Below, one piece after another: positions 1-9,895 of a stretch of 64,000 nucleotides of DNA. Source of the stretch: Tiliqua scincoides (taxonomy: Eukaryota; Chordata; Lepidosauria; Squamata; Scincidae); assembly GCF_035046505.1 (NCBI RefSeq), contig NC_089822.1, positions 268,905,024-268,969,023 of the forward strand, written 5' to 3'. Every line of letters starts with the position of its first letter. The first letter of the stretch is position 1. The notes under the pieces were generated by a model that searched no databases, was not told the DNA's origin, and saw only the letters and a list, made by a program, of their open reading frames with translations. The position numbers and the translations under genes were made by a program.

Positions 1-101
1 TTACCCTCTCACTCTTGCTGGCTTCAAGAGAAGCTCGTAGCAGGACTTGAACTGATGTGTTTACTCAGCAATAAAGCTGCCTGTTTGATGAGAGTCTACA
101 T

Positions 102-330
102 CAGTGATTTTCCACCTTTTTCATCTCATGGCACACTGATAAGGTGCTAAAATTGTCAAGGCACACCACCAGTTTTTTTTGTCAATTGACAAGGCACACC
201 ATGCCACTGGTGGGGGGCTCACACCCCCATTCGCCTGCTGATCCATGACCCTCCCCCAAACTCCCGCGGCACACCTGGAGACCATTCGCGGCACACCAAT
301 GTGCCATGGCACAGTGGTTGAAAATACGTG
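102..330. repeat. hAT-type MITE
   Basis: The ends read CAGTGATTTTCCACC and, inverted, GGTTGAAAATACGTG. Both sides are flanked by the 8-bp direct repeat GTCTACAT (94-101 and 331-338), the target-site length typical of hAT transposons. No coding capacity is seen. A second copy of the family lies at 60997-61267. Confidence 0.75.
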
Positions 331-338
331 GTCTACAT

Positions 339-1190
339 GCTCCAGGGAAAGCGTTAAAAATGAGAGAAAAATTGTAGACAGCTACGCTGATTCTCTGGAG
401 AAAAAATATTCTACAAGCGGAAAGCAAAGTAACACCCTCACTAATCCCCTTATTTGGTTCTTCCTCCCTTCCTATCAACAGTAATTGGTCCTAGCCAAGG
501 TATCGTCCCTAATTTTGTCCTGTGGCGAGTGTTCATTTTTTAAAAGTTTTTAAAAGTTAAAATGAAGCTTTTCCCTCCAAGTACTGGAATGGATATAAGC
601 AATAATCAACAAGTTAGCTGATGAAAAAGGGATAAGATAGGATAATGGAGCACCCCACACTTACCCACTGACTTCCAAAAAGATATATTAAAGTTTGGAG
701 GAACACACTGTGGTTGGTCAGGGGTGAGCACAGGAAAGAGCACTTTGCACAGGCTCAGGGGGACTATTATTCATTTCAGAGCTGAAACCTGGTCTTGAAA
801 ACAAATTGTAGGGAAAGAATCCTGGGGAGCAACCACCAGCTGCTCAGGGAAAGAGACACTAGACTTCGCTCTCAGAATAAGGGGCCTGCCAGCTTGCATT
901 CTCTGCCTCTTAAAAAGGATGTTGTGCTGGTGGGAGGGAAGGGAACCACTCCGGCCCCTGCAACAGCCAACAGTGCAGCAGCACAAGGAGTGGGCTTGTT
1001 TTCTCCCTCCATACCAGAAAGCAGTTTGCTCCAGCTGCTCATTGCCTGGGGACTGCTGATTGAGAGGGAAGCACACCCTGACCACTGCCATCAGCCAGAG
1101 GAGTTAAGGACTGTTGGCACATGGTGCTGAGGATATGAGCTACATTTATGGATGTGCCTAACCACAGTCTTCATTGACTCTGGCTCAAAT
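339..1190. other. unassigned sequence
   Basis: No exon, RNA gene or recognisable repeat was found here. Reading frames are short and show no family resemblance. Confidence 0.4.
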
Positions 1191-1263
1191 CCTAACCAAC
1201 TTCCCAGCACTGTCACACCTATGCCAAAAGGGCACGCACAGCATCCTAAAGTAAGGGGGGCAG
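1191..1263. repeat. Harbinger-like MITE, half copy
   Basis: The stretch beginning TCAAATCCTAACCAAC matches one arm of the ~190-bp MITE that is complete at 19779-19968. The other arm is missing. Confidence 0.5.
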
Positions 1264-1814
1264 TCCTGGAGGCTGCCTCCATATGCCAGTTTCATATTTT
1301 GGAAAAAGACCTGGTCTCGCCAATCACGGGGTCTTGCAACACTCACTAGTAAGACGCTGTTCCTTTCATTGTGAGATTCAGGCAAGTGCCCCTGGAAATG
1401 CAGCTCCACCCGGAGTCACTGCTTTTCAGACATGATGGATCCTCAGTTTCCACTGAGAAGAAACTGGGCAGATCAAGCAAGCCTGCAGGGGACCCATGGC
1501 TGGCTTCAGGGGGCAGAAGCAGCACTACCTGGGCAGGGACACCAGGACATGTGGGGGGTGGGGAGGTGGAGTCCTTTGAAAAGCCCCACTGCCCTGTGAG
1601 GTCCAGGGTGGTGAGGCAGAGCCTCCCCGCTGGTGGGCTGAGAGTGTTGGTGCTTTTCAAAGGATTCTGGTGGGGAGGCCCTGCCTCCCCTGCCTCCCCA
1701 CCCACATGTCCCTGTTGGACAACGACCCAACAACCCCATCCCAGGCAGGCCTACTCAGGAGTAAATCCCCTTGTGTCCAAGGAGGGCCTGCCTGGGGTTA
1801 GGTGGCCTAAGGCT

Positions 1815-1905
1815 GCCATCCTGCCCACGCTTACCTGGGAGTAAGCCCCATTGACTGTGATGGGACTGACTTCTGAGTAGACACGTATGGGATCGGTCTC
1901 TGGGC
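1815..1905. repeat. short inverted-repeat MITE (AATCCTA family)
   Basis: It contains the family core CTTACCTGGGAGTAAGCCCC followed by a TTCTGAGTAGACACG arm. The family recurs about a dozen times in this window. Ends here are degraded. Confidence 0.55.
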
Positions 1906-1909
1906 AGAG

Positions 1910-2105
1910 CCTTCCCTGCAAGGGGGCGACAGTATGTGACTGCAGCCCCCGTGGGCGGCGGGACTCACCTGGGCGGCCGCTCCGGCCAAACAAAGGCCTC
2001 CTTCCGGGGGTGGGGGGAGGGGGGCAGGAAGTGGTCGTCGCCATGGGCGACGCTTTCTCCCTCCCCTTCAATCCGCTCTAGGAAGCGCGACTCGCTCGTT
2101 TTAAC
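1910..2105. promoter_or_regulatory. CpG-rich block, possible promoter
   Basis: This ~195-bp stretch is dense in CG dinucleotides and G/C runs, unlike the sequence on either side. It holds an ETS-like CTTCCGG and a CAAGGGGGCGACAG run that resembles a CTCF site. It surrounds a candidate minus-strand first exon (1969-2044). It could be the promoter of an unidentified neighbouring gene or a GC-rich repeat. Confidence 0.35.
1969..2044 (-). CDS. candidate first coding exon, unknown gene
   Basis: On the minus strand an ATG in good context (GCCCATGG) opens 25 codons, beginning MATTTSCPPPPTPGRRPLFG. They end at a strong splice donor, CCGCCCAG then GTGAGTCC, in phase 1. The exon lies inside the CpG-rich block. 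No following exon is seen between 1 and 1968, so the rest would lie outside the window. The protein is not recognised. It is proline- and arginine-rich and could be a chance reading of GC-rich DNA. Confidence 0.25.
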
Positions 2106-2160
2106 CCTGGCTGCAGCCCCACCCCACAGACTGCGGGGTCTGTGGAACTCCCTGCCATAG

Positions 2161-2310
2161 GATGTGGTGATGGCACCTGGCCTGGAGGCCCTTAAAGGGG
2201 GGCTGGACAGCTTTCTGTAGGAGAAGCCCTGATGGGTGTCCCTCCTGTATTAAGATTGTCTCATCTCTAGTTGTGAGCAGTCCTTTGTCTGTGGAACTCC
2301 CTGCCACAGG
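2161..2310 (+). repeat. ~150-bp tandem unit, first copy
   Basis: The unit starts GATGTGGTGATGGCACC and ends CTGTGGAACTCCCTGCCACAG. It derives from the 3' coding end of a CR1-like LINE. Three more units start at 3737, 3886 and 4036, after a CR1 insertion. Confidence 0.75.
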
Positions 2311-3736
2311 ATAAGAACATAAGAACATAAGAACATAAGAACAGCCCCACTGGATCAGGCCATAGGCCCATCTAGTCCAGCTTCCTGTATCTCACAGCGG
2401 CCCACCAAATGCCCCAGGGAGCACACCAGATAACAAGAGACCTCATCCTGGTGCTCTCCCCTACATCTGGCATTCTGACTTAACCCATTCCTAAAATCAG
2501 GAGGTTGCGACATCATGTCTTGTACCCCATAATGGATTTTTCCTCCAGAAACTCGTCCAATCCCCTTTTAAAGGCGTCTAGGCTAGACGCCAGCACCACA
2601 TCCTGTGGCAAGGAGTTCCACAGACCGACCACACGCTGAGTAAAGAAATATTTTCTTTTGTCTGTCCTAACCCGCCCAACACTCAATTTTAGTGGATGTC
2701 CCCTGGTTCTGGTATTATGTGAGAATGTAAAGAGCATCTCCCTATCCACTCTGTCCATCCCCTGCATAGTTTTGTATGTCTCAATCATGTCCCCCCTCAA
2801 GCGTCTCTTTTCTAGGCTGAAGAGGCCCAAACGCCGTAGCCTTTCCTCATAAGGAAGGTGCCCCAGCCCCGTAATCATCTTAGTCGCTCTCTTTTGCACC
2901 TTTCCATTTCCACTATGTCTTTTTTGAGATGCGGTGACCAGAACTGGACACAATACTCCAGGTGTGGCCTTACCATAGATTTGTACAACGGCATTATAAT
3001 ACTAGCCGTTTTGTTCTCAATACCCTTCCTAATGATCCCAAGCATAGAATTGGCCTTCTTCACTGCTGCCGCACATTGGGTCGACACTTTCATCGACCTG
3101 TCCACCACCACCCCAAGATCTCTCTCCTGATCTGTCACAGACAGCTCAGAACCCATCAGCCTATATCTAAAGTTTTGATTTTTTGCCCCAATGTGCATGA
3201 CTTTACACTTACTGACATTGAAGCGCATCTGCCATTTTGCTGCCCATTCTGCCAGTCTGGAGAGATCCTTCTGGAGCTCCTCACAATCACTTCTGGTCTT
3301 TACCACTCGGAAAAGTTTGGTGTCATCTGCAAACTTAGCCACTTCACTGCTCAACCCTGTCTCCAGGTCATTTATGAAGAGGTTGAAAAGCACCGGTCCC
3401 AGGACAGATCCTTGGGGCACACCGCTTTTCACCTCTCTCCATTGTGAAAATTGCCCATTGACACCCACTCTCTGCTTCCTGGCCTCCAACCAGTTCTCAA
3501 TCCACGAGAGGACCTGTCCTCTAATTCCCTGACTGTGGAGTTTTTTCAGTAGCCTTTGGTGAGGGACCGTGTCAAACGCCTTCTGAAAGTCCAGATATAT
3601 AATGTCCACGGGTTCTCCCGCATCCACATGCCTGTTGACCTTTTCAAAGAATTCTATAAGGTTTGTGAGGCAAGACTTACCCTTACAGAAGCCATGCTGA
3701 CTCTCCCTCAGCAAGGCCTGTTCTTCTATGTGTTTT
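2311..3736 (-). mobile_element. CR1 LINE, 3' portion with reverse transcriptase
   Basis: The minus-strand element begins in the RT domain and ends in a (TTCTTATG)4 tail, seen on the plus strand as CATAAGAA repeats at 2311-2342. Visible RT signatures are [31 protein letters not shown] and FADDTKL. Downstream of these are the CR1 C-terminal [14 protein letters not shown]-type motif and LGLWNSLP. It is truncated at its 5' end, as CR1 copies usually are. The reading frame is split between two frames (2875-3801 and 2513-2953), so it is inactive. It sits between tandem units 1 and 2. Confidence 0.9.
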
Positions 3737-4092
3737 GATGTGGTGATGGCACCTGGCCTGGAGGCCCTTAAAGGGGGGCTGGACAGCTTTCTGCAGGACA
3801 AGCCCTGATGGGTGTCCCTCCTGTATTAAGATTGTCTCATCTCTAGTTGTGAGCAGTCCTTTGTCTGTGGAACTCCCTGCCACAGGATGTGGTGATGGCA
3901 CCTGGCCTGGAGGCCCTTAAAGGGGGGCTGGACAGCTTTCTGCAGGACAAGCCCTAATGGGTGTCCCTCCTGTATTAAGATTGTCTCATCTCTAGTTGTG
4001 AGCAGTCCCTTTGTCTGTGGAACTCCCTGCCACAGGATGTGGTGATGGCACCTGGCCTGGAGGCCCTTAAAGGGGGACTGGACAGATTTCTC
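3737..4092 (+). repeat. ~150-bp tandem units 2, 3 and partial 4
   Basis: Units start at 3737, 3886 and 4036, each at GATGTGGTGATGG; the last stops near 4092. Lengths are 149 and 150 bp. Units 1-3 are nearly identical by eye, suggesting recent amplification. Confidence 0.8.
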
Positions 4093-4222
4093 TTGGAAAC
4101 AGGGAGTTCCTGACTGAGAGAGAATAATAGGAGCAGCTGTGCAGAAGCAGCACCTTCCTTGGACCATCAGAGGCACCTACTCCAGGCCACTCAGTGCAAA
4201 GCAGTCCCCTGCATGTGCTTCT

Positions 4223-4742
4223 TGTTGGAGTTTGGAGCAACTCTGTCTGCTGTCCAGATGTGGCAGGATGCTGTCCAGAAGGAGTCAAGCCATGGCCCAG
4301 TGACTCTACTCTTTATTACCTGTCCTCTTCTGTGACCTTTGTGGGGGTGTGGCCCAGACCCTATAACCCTCCCTCCTTCTCTGAGCACATCCCCTCTTCT
4401 TCTCTGACCACTGACCTGTCCAGATGGCACACAGCAGAGCTCTGCTGGCTACACCATCTTGAGCACATGGCATGGAGGGTGAGGCAGCTCTAGGACCTTG
4501 CTATTTAAGTGATAGCTGAACCTCTGATCCTAATCAGATGCTGTAAATATGCATTCTATGGAACCATGAGTAAACAACCTCCTTTGCAACTTTAACAAGC
4601 CATTGTCTCTTGTTTTTTATTGATTAGCAGACAGCCGGGTGAGGGAGGTTCCCTGGGGTGATACCCAATAAAGAGGGGGGTCTGCTGCTGAAGCTACTCT
4701 GCTTCCCCCCAAAGAGGAAACTATTTTTAAATTCCTCCAACA
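4223..4742 (+). mobile_element. solo LTR (fossil LTR element)
   Basis: The 520-bp block has inverted termini TGTTGGAG and TCCAACA and is flanked by the 5-bp direct repeat CTTCT (4218-4222, 4743-4747). An AATAAA lies near its 3' end. No internal coding region is present, so this is a solo LTR left by recombination. A second copy in reverse orientation lies at 43104-43584. The family cannot be named; a 5-bp target repeat suits gypsy-type elements or some endogenous retroviruses. The exact target repeat suggests moderate age. Confidence 0.75.
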
Positions 4743-4876
4743 CTTCTACCCCCCCCCCCGCCACTTTTGAACTCCAAGAGTGGGGGGGGGGGGAGCAAAG
4801 TGTGGAACAAATATAGGAGGCACCCAGCTTCCCTCTGTCCAGTGGCTGCTTCTTGGTGAAGTGCAGCTGGTCCTTA

Positions 4877-5130
4877 GAGCGCAATTCTATGTTCCTTACC
4901 TGGGAACAAGCTCCTCTGAAGTCAGTGTGGCTCACTTCTGAGTAGACATGCAGAGGCACACACTCTTACAGCCCAATCCTATGTGTGTCTACTAAGAAGT
5001 AAGTCCCATTACAGTCAATGGAGCTTACTCCCAGGAAAGTGTGGATAGGATTGGGCTGTCAGGCTGCAATGCTATCTACACTTATATGGGAGTAAGCCCC
5101 ATTGACTATAATGGAACTTAGGGTACCGGT
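4877..5130. repeat. three adjacent short inverted-repeat MITEs
   Basis: Three members of the AATCCTA family lie side by side at about 4877-4948, 4968-5059 and 5061-5130. The middle copy is the clearest, with ends ACAGCCCAATCCTA and TAGGATTGGGCTGT. Confidence 0.65.
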
Positions 5131-5160
5131 GAGAAGACATGAATATCATTTTCCAGGGCC

Positions 5161-5533
5161 ATAAGAACAAAAGAACAGCTCCACTGGATCAGGCCATAGG
5201 CCCATCTAGTCCAGCTTCCTGTATCTCACAGAGGCCCACCAAATGCCCCAGGGAGCACACCAGATAACAAGAGACCTCATCCTGGTGCCCTCCCTTGCAT
5301 TGGCATTCTGACATAGCCCATTTCTAAAATCTGGAGGTTGCACATACACATCATGACTTGTAACCCATAATGGATTTTTCCTCCAGAAACTTGTCCAATC
5401 CCCTTTTAAAGGCATCCAGGCCAGATGCCATCACCACATCCTGTGGCAAGGAGTTCCACAGACCAATCACACGCTGAGTAAAGAAATATTTTCTTTTGTC
5501 TGTCCTAACCCTCCCAACACTCAATTTTAGTGG
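5161..5533 (-). mobile_element. CR1 LINE 3' fragment
   Basis: This minus-strand CR1 tail carries the terminal TGGGCCTATGGCCTGATCC segment and the coding end with FKRGLD-like residues. Only the last ~370 bp are present. Confidence 0.85.
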
Positions 5534-5546
5534 CCAGCGCAGCTGA

Positions 5547-5682
5547 ACTGTGCATTTGTTGCATCCTTTGGTGGGGAGGAAGTCACAGGGACCTCCTCAA
5601 GGTAAGGGAACATTTGCTGTCTTACCTCCAGGCTGCATTGCAGCTTGCACTGATGTTGGAAAGTTGGATAGGATTGGGCCCT
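5547..5682. repeat. Harbinger-like MITE, partial
   Basis: It contains the family interior CCTCCTCAAGGTAAGGGAA and the right end TTGGATAGGATTGGGCCCT. The left arm is degraded. Confidence 0.5.
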
Positions 5683-5904
5683 TAGTGATCAAGAGCCAGC
5701 AGAGGAAGAAAAACAGGCAGCAACAGACAGTTGCCCTAAAAACAGCACCACAGAACCCAGAATAGTTTTTCAGCAATTTTCATGCACTGTGCTCCAAACT
5801 CCTGCAGTATAATTGTGAGCTTTTCACAACACACCAACATGCTGCAGCCACCAATTGAAAATTGCTGCCGAAGAAGAACCCTTTACTGCAAGGAGACCGT
5901 GGTC

Positions 5905-6062
5905 CAAATCCTAACCAATTTTCCAGCACAGGCACAGCAGTGCCAAGGGGCACATGCCGCATCCTGCAATTGGGCGCCAGTCACAGATGCCTCCTCAAGG
6001 AAAGGGAATGTGTGTTTGAACTGCATTGTCCTTACCTTGGAGCTGGAAAACTGGTTAGGCAT
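5905..6062. repeat. Harbinger-like MITE
   Basis: Left end AAATCCTAACCAATTTTCC and right end GGAAAACTGGTTAGG form inverted arms around the family interior CCTCCTCAAGGAAAGGGAA. Confidence 0.6.
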
Positions 6063-6090
6063 CTGCCAGTCCTTTTTCCTTGGCCAGCTC

Positions 6091-6183
6091 AGGGCACAAT
6101 CCTAACCAGGTCTACTCAGAAGTAAGTTCTATTTTGTTCAATGGGGCTTACTCTCAGGAAAGTGTGGTTAGGATTGCAGCCTC
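6091..6183. repeat. short inverted-repeat MITE (AATCCTA family)
   Basis: Ends GGGCACAATCCTAACC and GGTTAGGATTGCAGCC are inverted copies around the core TTCAATGGGGCTTACTCTC. Confidence 0.65.
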
Positions 6184-7730
6184 AGTGGAACAAGTCTGGG
6201 GAAAGGAAGCAGAACACGAACAGAGGGCACTGCTACACCATAAGTCATGGTTTTGGCCATGGACACCAGCTACTAACTTGGGACACTAGCGAAGACTCTG
6301 AGGCAGGTGGAACAACATGGGACAGCTTTATTACCCCAACCAGCAAAATTATATAACACAGTGAGTGACAGAAAGTGAATGTCAGATACAGGCACAGGGG
6401 AAAATGCAACAGATTGCTCAGTCAAGGCACCCTGGACGACCTTCCTCTCAGTACAGATGGGTGCCCTGGAGTCTTTGGAGAGGAAGAGAACTCTGCCTCT
6501 CTTCACTCTCTTTGCAAGAGAGTGTTCCAATGAGCAGTGGTGCTTCTATGAGCCAGGCTCTCCCCACTTAACCTATATACCATAGATGCGTGAGCACAAC
6601 ACTGGTAGAAGATGGGACACACACAAAAAAATTCTAAACATTTTTTCTGTTGCCAGTGGAGAGGAGAAAGGATTGTTCTGCAGTTTCCAGAGTGTGGGGG
6701 TCATCCCATTTTATGCCCCCAGAGGATAAATATAACTGTTTTAGGGAAACTGTGGCACTGGAGTTGTTTGAGAGGTTATTCCCCCCCCCCCCAATTAAAA
6801 ATGAAACTTTGGCATATTGTTTATGGGGAGGGACTAGACTTTGGAATCCACTTGGTTTCCAGCCCCTCAGTTACAGGTAAATGCCAGTTGTGGAACACAC
6901 TGATGTGCTAATGCATCTAATGTAGGAACCATGGAGCTCTTTGATTATTTCTCACTTTATAATAACTTTCTCACATTAGGGAGGGATTCTACTGAGTTTT
7001 ATTCATATATTACTCTGTGTAACATAATCCTAACACATCTGAAGATTCAGGCATCAGCCAGCTGGTGAGTCCCACCTCCAGCAGAGTCCTGGCATTCCCC
7101 TCCTCTGTTTTTTATGCTGCTGCTTTTTATACCTGCAGGCCCTGTTATCCTAATAAGGATCAGGTGTGAGCCACATCTTCCGTCCATGCCAGTCCACAAT
7201 TAAGGTCTTAATTAATTACAGCTGTGGTCTGCAGTCTCTGTGATTCTGTGTCCCAGCTGCTAGTCCTGCCCTTCCCAGGAGTATCAACAGCTGTCAAAAC
7301 ACAGCAATTGCTGTCAACACAACATCATCAGCCCGGTGATCTCCTGAGGCTCCATTACAGTGAGGCAATGGGGGTGAAGTGCACTGCACAATCATGTGTT
7401 ACACCCTCTTCCTCATGAGTCAAACAGTCTGCAAGAAGTGTGAGATGCCTCAGGCAGCACACAAGACAACAAGAGACCTGCATCCTGGTGCCCTCCCTTG
7501 CACGTGATGTCATTGGCTTGTGTCCAGAAACACTGAGGAACCACACAGTCCATGAAGGGAGCAGCGCAGACACAGCTTAGGGGGGATATTGTTCTAGGCA
7601 GGAGGGGGAGAAGGCCCACGGAGAGGAGTCTGGCAACAGCCCCAGAACCAGCCTGGCAGATCAAGACCGAAGTCAGTCAAAGGCTTTAAATCCCACTTTC
7701 CCCATTGCAAGTGGGAGGGGGACACTTTCT

Positions 7731-7762
<32 letters not shown>

Positions 7763-8679
7763 ATAATAATATTTATATACTGCCTTTCTGGTCATCGTAT
7801 TACTCCTCTGAGTGAATAATCCACTTCTGGGAAGAATAAAAATGGCTAACGCAACTCAAAGATTTTTTGGGGAAAAGATCTTTATTGACACAACACAGCA
7901 GAAATCTTTGAGAGGCTGGACAATTTGTTATTGAATCTAAAGACCACAGTTCAGTGATGGAGCCCCTTGCTCTGCACATGGAAGGTTCCCAGTTTGGTCC
8001 TTAGCAGTACCTCCAGGAAGGTCTGGGAAAGACCCCCCCCCCCAGCTGAAGCCCCGGAAAGCTGCTGCCAGTCCATGTAGGTCCTCCTGACAGAGATGGA
8101 TCAGAACCTGACTCACATGGAGCAAGATTCAAGTTCTAAAGTAAACATTGTCCTAAAGCATGGGGTCTCCAAACCCCAGCCCATGGGTCAGATCCAGCCT
8201 GCAGCAATGCTTAGGCTATGTACCCCCAGGACACGAGAGATCTTAAATTCAACTTCTAGGCACAGGTTTGCACAAAGACCAAGGATTATGCAGCTCTCCC
8301 AGACCAGTGCAAGGCTTAAATTGCTCTCACGTGTACCAGCAAGCCTTAAAAGGCTTGCGGAGACTGGCCAGGAAAGAGGAGTAACAGCACCATGTGGAGA
8401 GCTGCTAACTACAGACCTGCCAGGAAGGAGAAGCAGCAGGAAGCACGTGGACAGGCAGCCACAGGAGACTCTGCTGCCAGTAAGTTAGGACTGTGAGGCT
8501 TTGCTTTCTTCATCTGCTGTGTCTGTTGGTTGCATATTGAAACATTCCCTGCACTCTGCTCCTTTGATCTTTCTTCTTAATTGGAGGGCGAACCAGGAAC
8601 AAGAGGGCTTGCTGTCTTCGTCTGCTGTGTTTGCAGCAGCGTAGGTGGGTCTTGCCTGCCCCTGGTCACTAACTCAGAT
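6184..8679. other. non-coding, mostly unassigned
   Basis: No exon is supported. A short CR1 tail fragment lies near 7435-7510 (minus). A SINE-like tail ATTTATATACTGCC at 7771-7784 follows a TAC/TAA microsatellite. The remainder is unrecognised. Confidence 0.4.
7731..7770. repeat. (TAC)n/(TAA)n microsatellite
   Basis: About ten TAC units are followed by TAA units. It adjoins ATTTATATACTGCCTTTC, the reverse of a SINE-like tail seen elsewhere in the window. Confidence 0.85.
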
Positions 8680-9150
8680 GCTGCCCCTGAAGCAGCATTG
8701 TGGTGATGTGATGTCACTGCAATTACTTCTGGGGCGGCCAATTGACCACACTGAGAGAGGCTCTGGGGGTGAGCAAAAGCCGCCCATGGAGCCCTTCTTG
8801 GCATGGTCAGAGCAGAGCTGGCCACTTCTGAGCCACTCCAGCTGGGCCGAGAAAGGCTCCATGGGGGGTTCTGCCTATCCCCCCCCCAACCTTCCTCAGC
8901 ACAGCTGATTGGCCACATCAGAAGAAATTGTGGCCAATCAGTCACACCAGTGAAGGCTCTGGGGTTGGGCCATGGAGCCTTTCTCAGCTGTGCAGCACTG
9001 AGGGTGGGCAGCTTCTGCCTGCCCTTGGAGCCTTTCTTGGAGTGAACTGCACCAGGAATTACTGGTGGGGGGGTGGGCAGGAAGACTTGGTGCCTCACCC
9101 TGGGGAAGACCGGAAGTGCTGCCCAGTACCACATGTCACCCTGCGGTTTA
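8680..9150. repeat. palindrome-rich dispersed repeat
   Basis: It shares GTGATGTCACTGCAATTACT and CATGGAGCC-type blocks, in inverted arrangement, with the larger element at about 24380-25080. Its 224-residue minus-strand reading frame is low-complexity and has no domain. It is probably a non-autonomous DNA transposon of unknown family. Confidence 0.45.
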
Positions 9151-9881
9151 TGGAAACTACACCACTGTCTATTTGTGTTGGTTGCATATTGAAGCGTTCT
9201 CTGTGCTCCCTTGGTTCTGAGATATGCTTGGTAAAATTCTTTTGAGCCCATTCCTATGCATGCCTACTCAGAAGAAGAGTCCTGCTAGATCAGGCCAAAG
9301 GCCCATCCAGTCTAGCCTCTGATGTATTTATTTAAATGCTAAATTTGCATTTATTTATTTTTCCAGCCCTTGACGCCATGCCAGATTCATGATGGAGCCT
9401 TCATGCCAAAAAGTTTGAAGACCCCTGTCCTAAAAGGAAATGCTTCCAGGGTGCCATTTGTGAAAATTAAGCAGACCTGCGCAGGTGGCCTTCAGGATTA
9501 TGCAGGCATAGAAGAAGTGCCATTATGAAGATGTCATGTAGATGCAAGTCTGATTTTGTACAGTGCACATACTGTGAGCTTCAAATGGCAACTGGTGATT
9601 TTAGCCAGCTGGCAACTGAGAAAGCGGGACACAGAAAAAGCATCAAGGGCCACCCCCAACTTCCATTTCCCCCCCTACCCAAAACCTAGAAATGAAAGAC
9701 AAACAACAGGTGCAGATGGGGGGGGGGTGCCAACTCTCAGAGGTAGAGGGGAAGTTAGCCAGCTGTCCTCCTCCAGTCTTCTTGAGTCCCTCTAAGGTTT
9801 GCATCAGCCAAACAAGGAAAATTTAATCATGTACTGGACAAAAACGCTTCCCAGACGGGATGCCGATGAAGCTGAGAGAGT

Positions 9882-9895
9882 TTAACTGATGAGTG
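9882..9895 (-). CDS. beta A exon 6, C-terminal residues and stop
   Basis: After the acceptor TTCTCTGTCTGTAG, the exon reads CACTCATCAGTTAA. Joined in phase 1 it gives Ala-Leu-Ile-Ser-stop, parallel to the GFLS-stop ending of human DR beta. The same 14 nt occur in gene B. The 3' UTR continues to lower coordinates; no canonical AATAAA is obvious. Confidence 0.8.

Noticed and set aside
2875-3801. 308-residue RT-like frame as a host gene
   Set aside because: It is the reverse transcriptase of a CR1 LINE with a (TTCTTATG)n tail; similar broken copies occur at 20330, 49431 and 62880.
2161-4092. CRISPR array
   Set aside because: The ~150-bp repeats have no spacers and derive from LINE coding sequence in an animal genome.
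8577-9251. 224-residue minus-strand frame
   Set aside because: It is low-complexity translation of a palindromic repeat with no domain or splice context.
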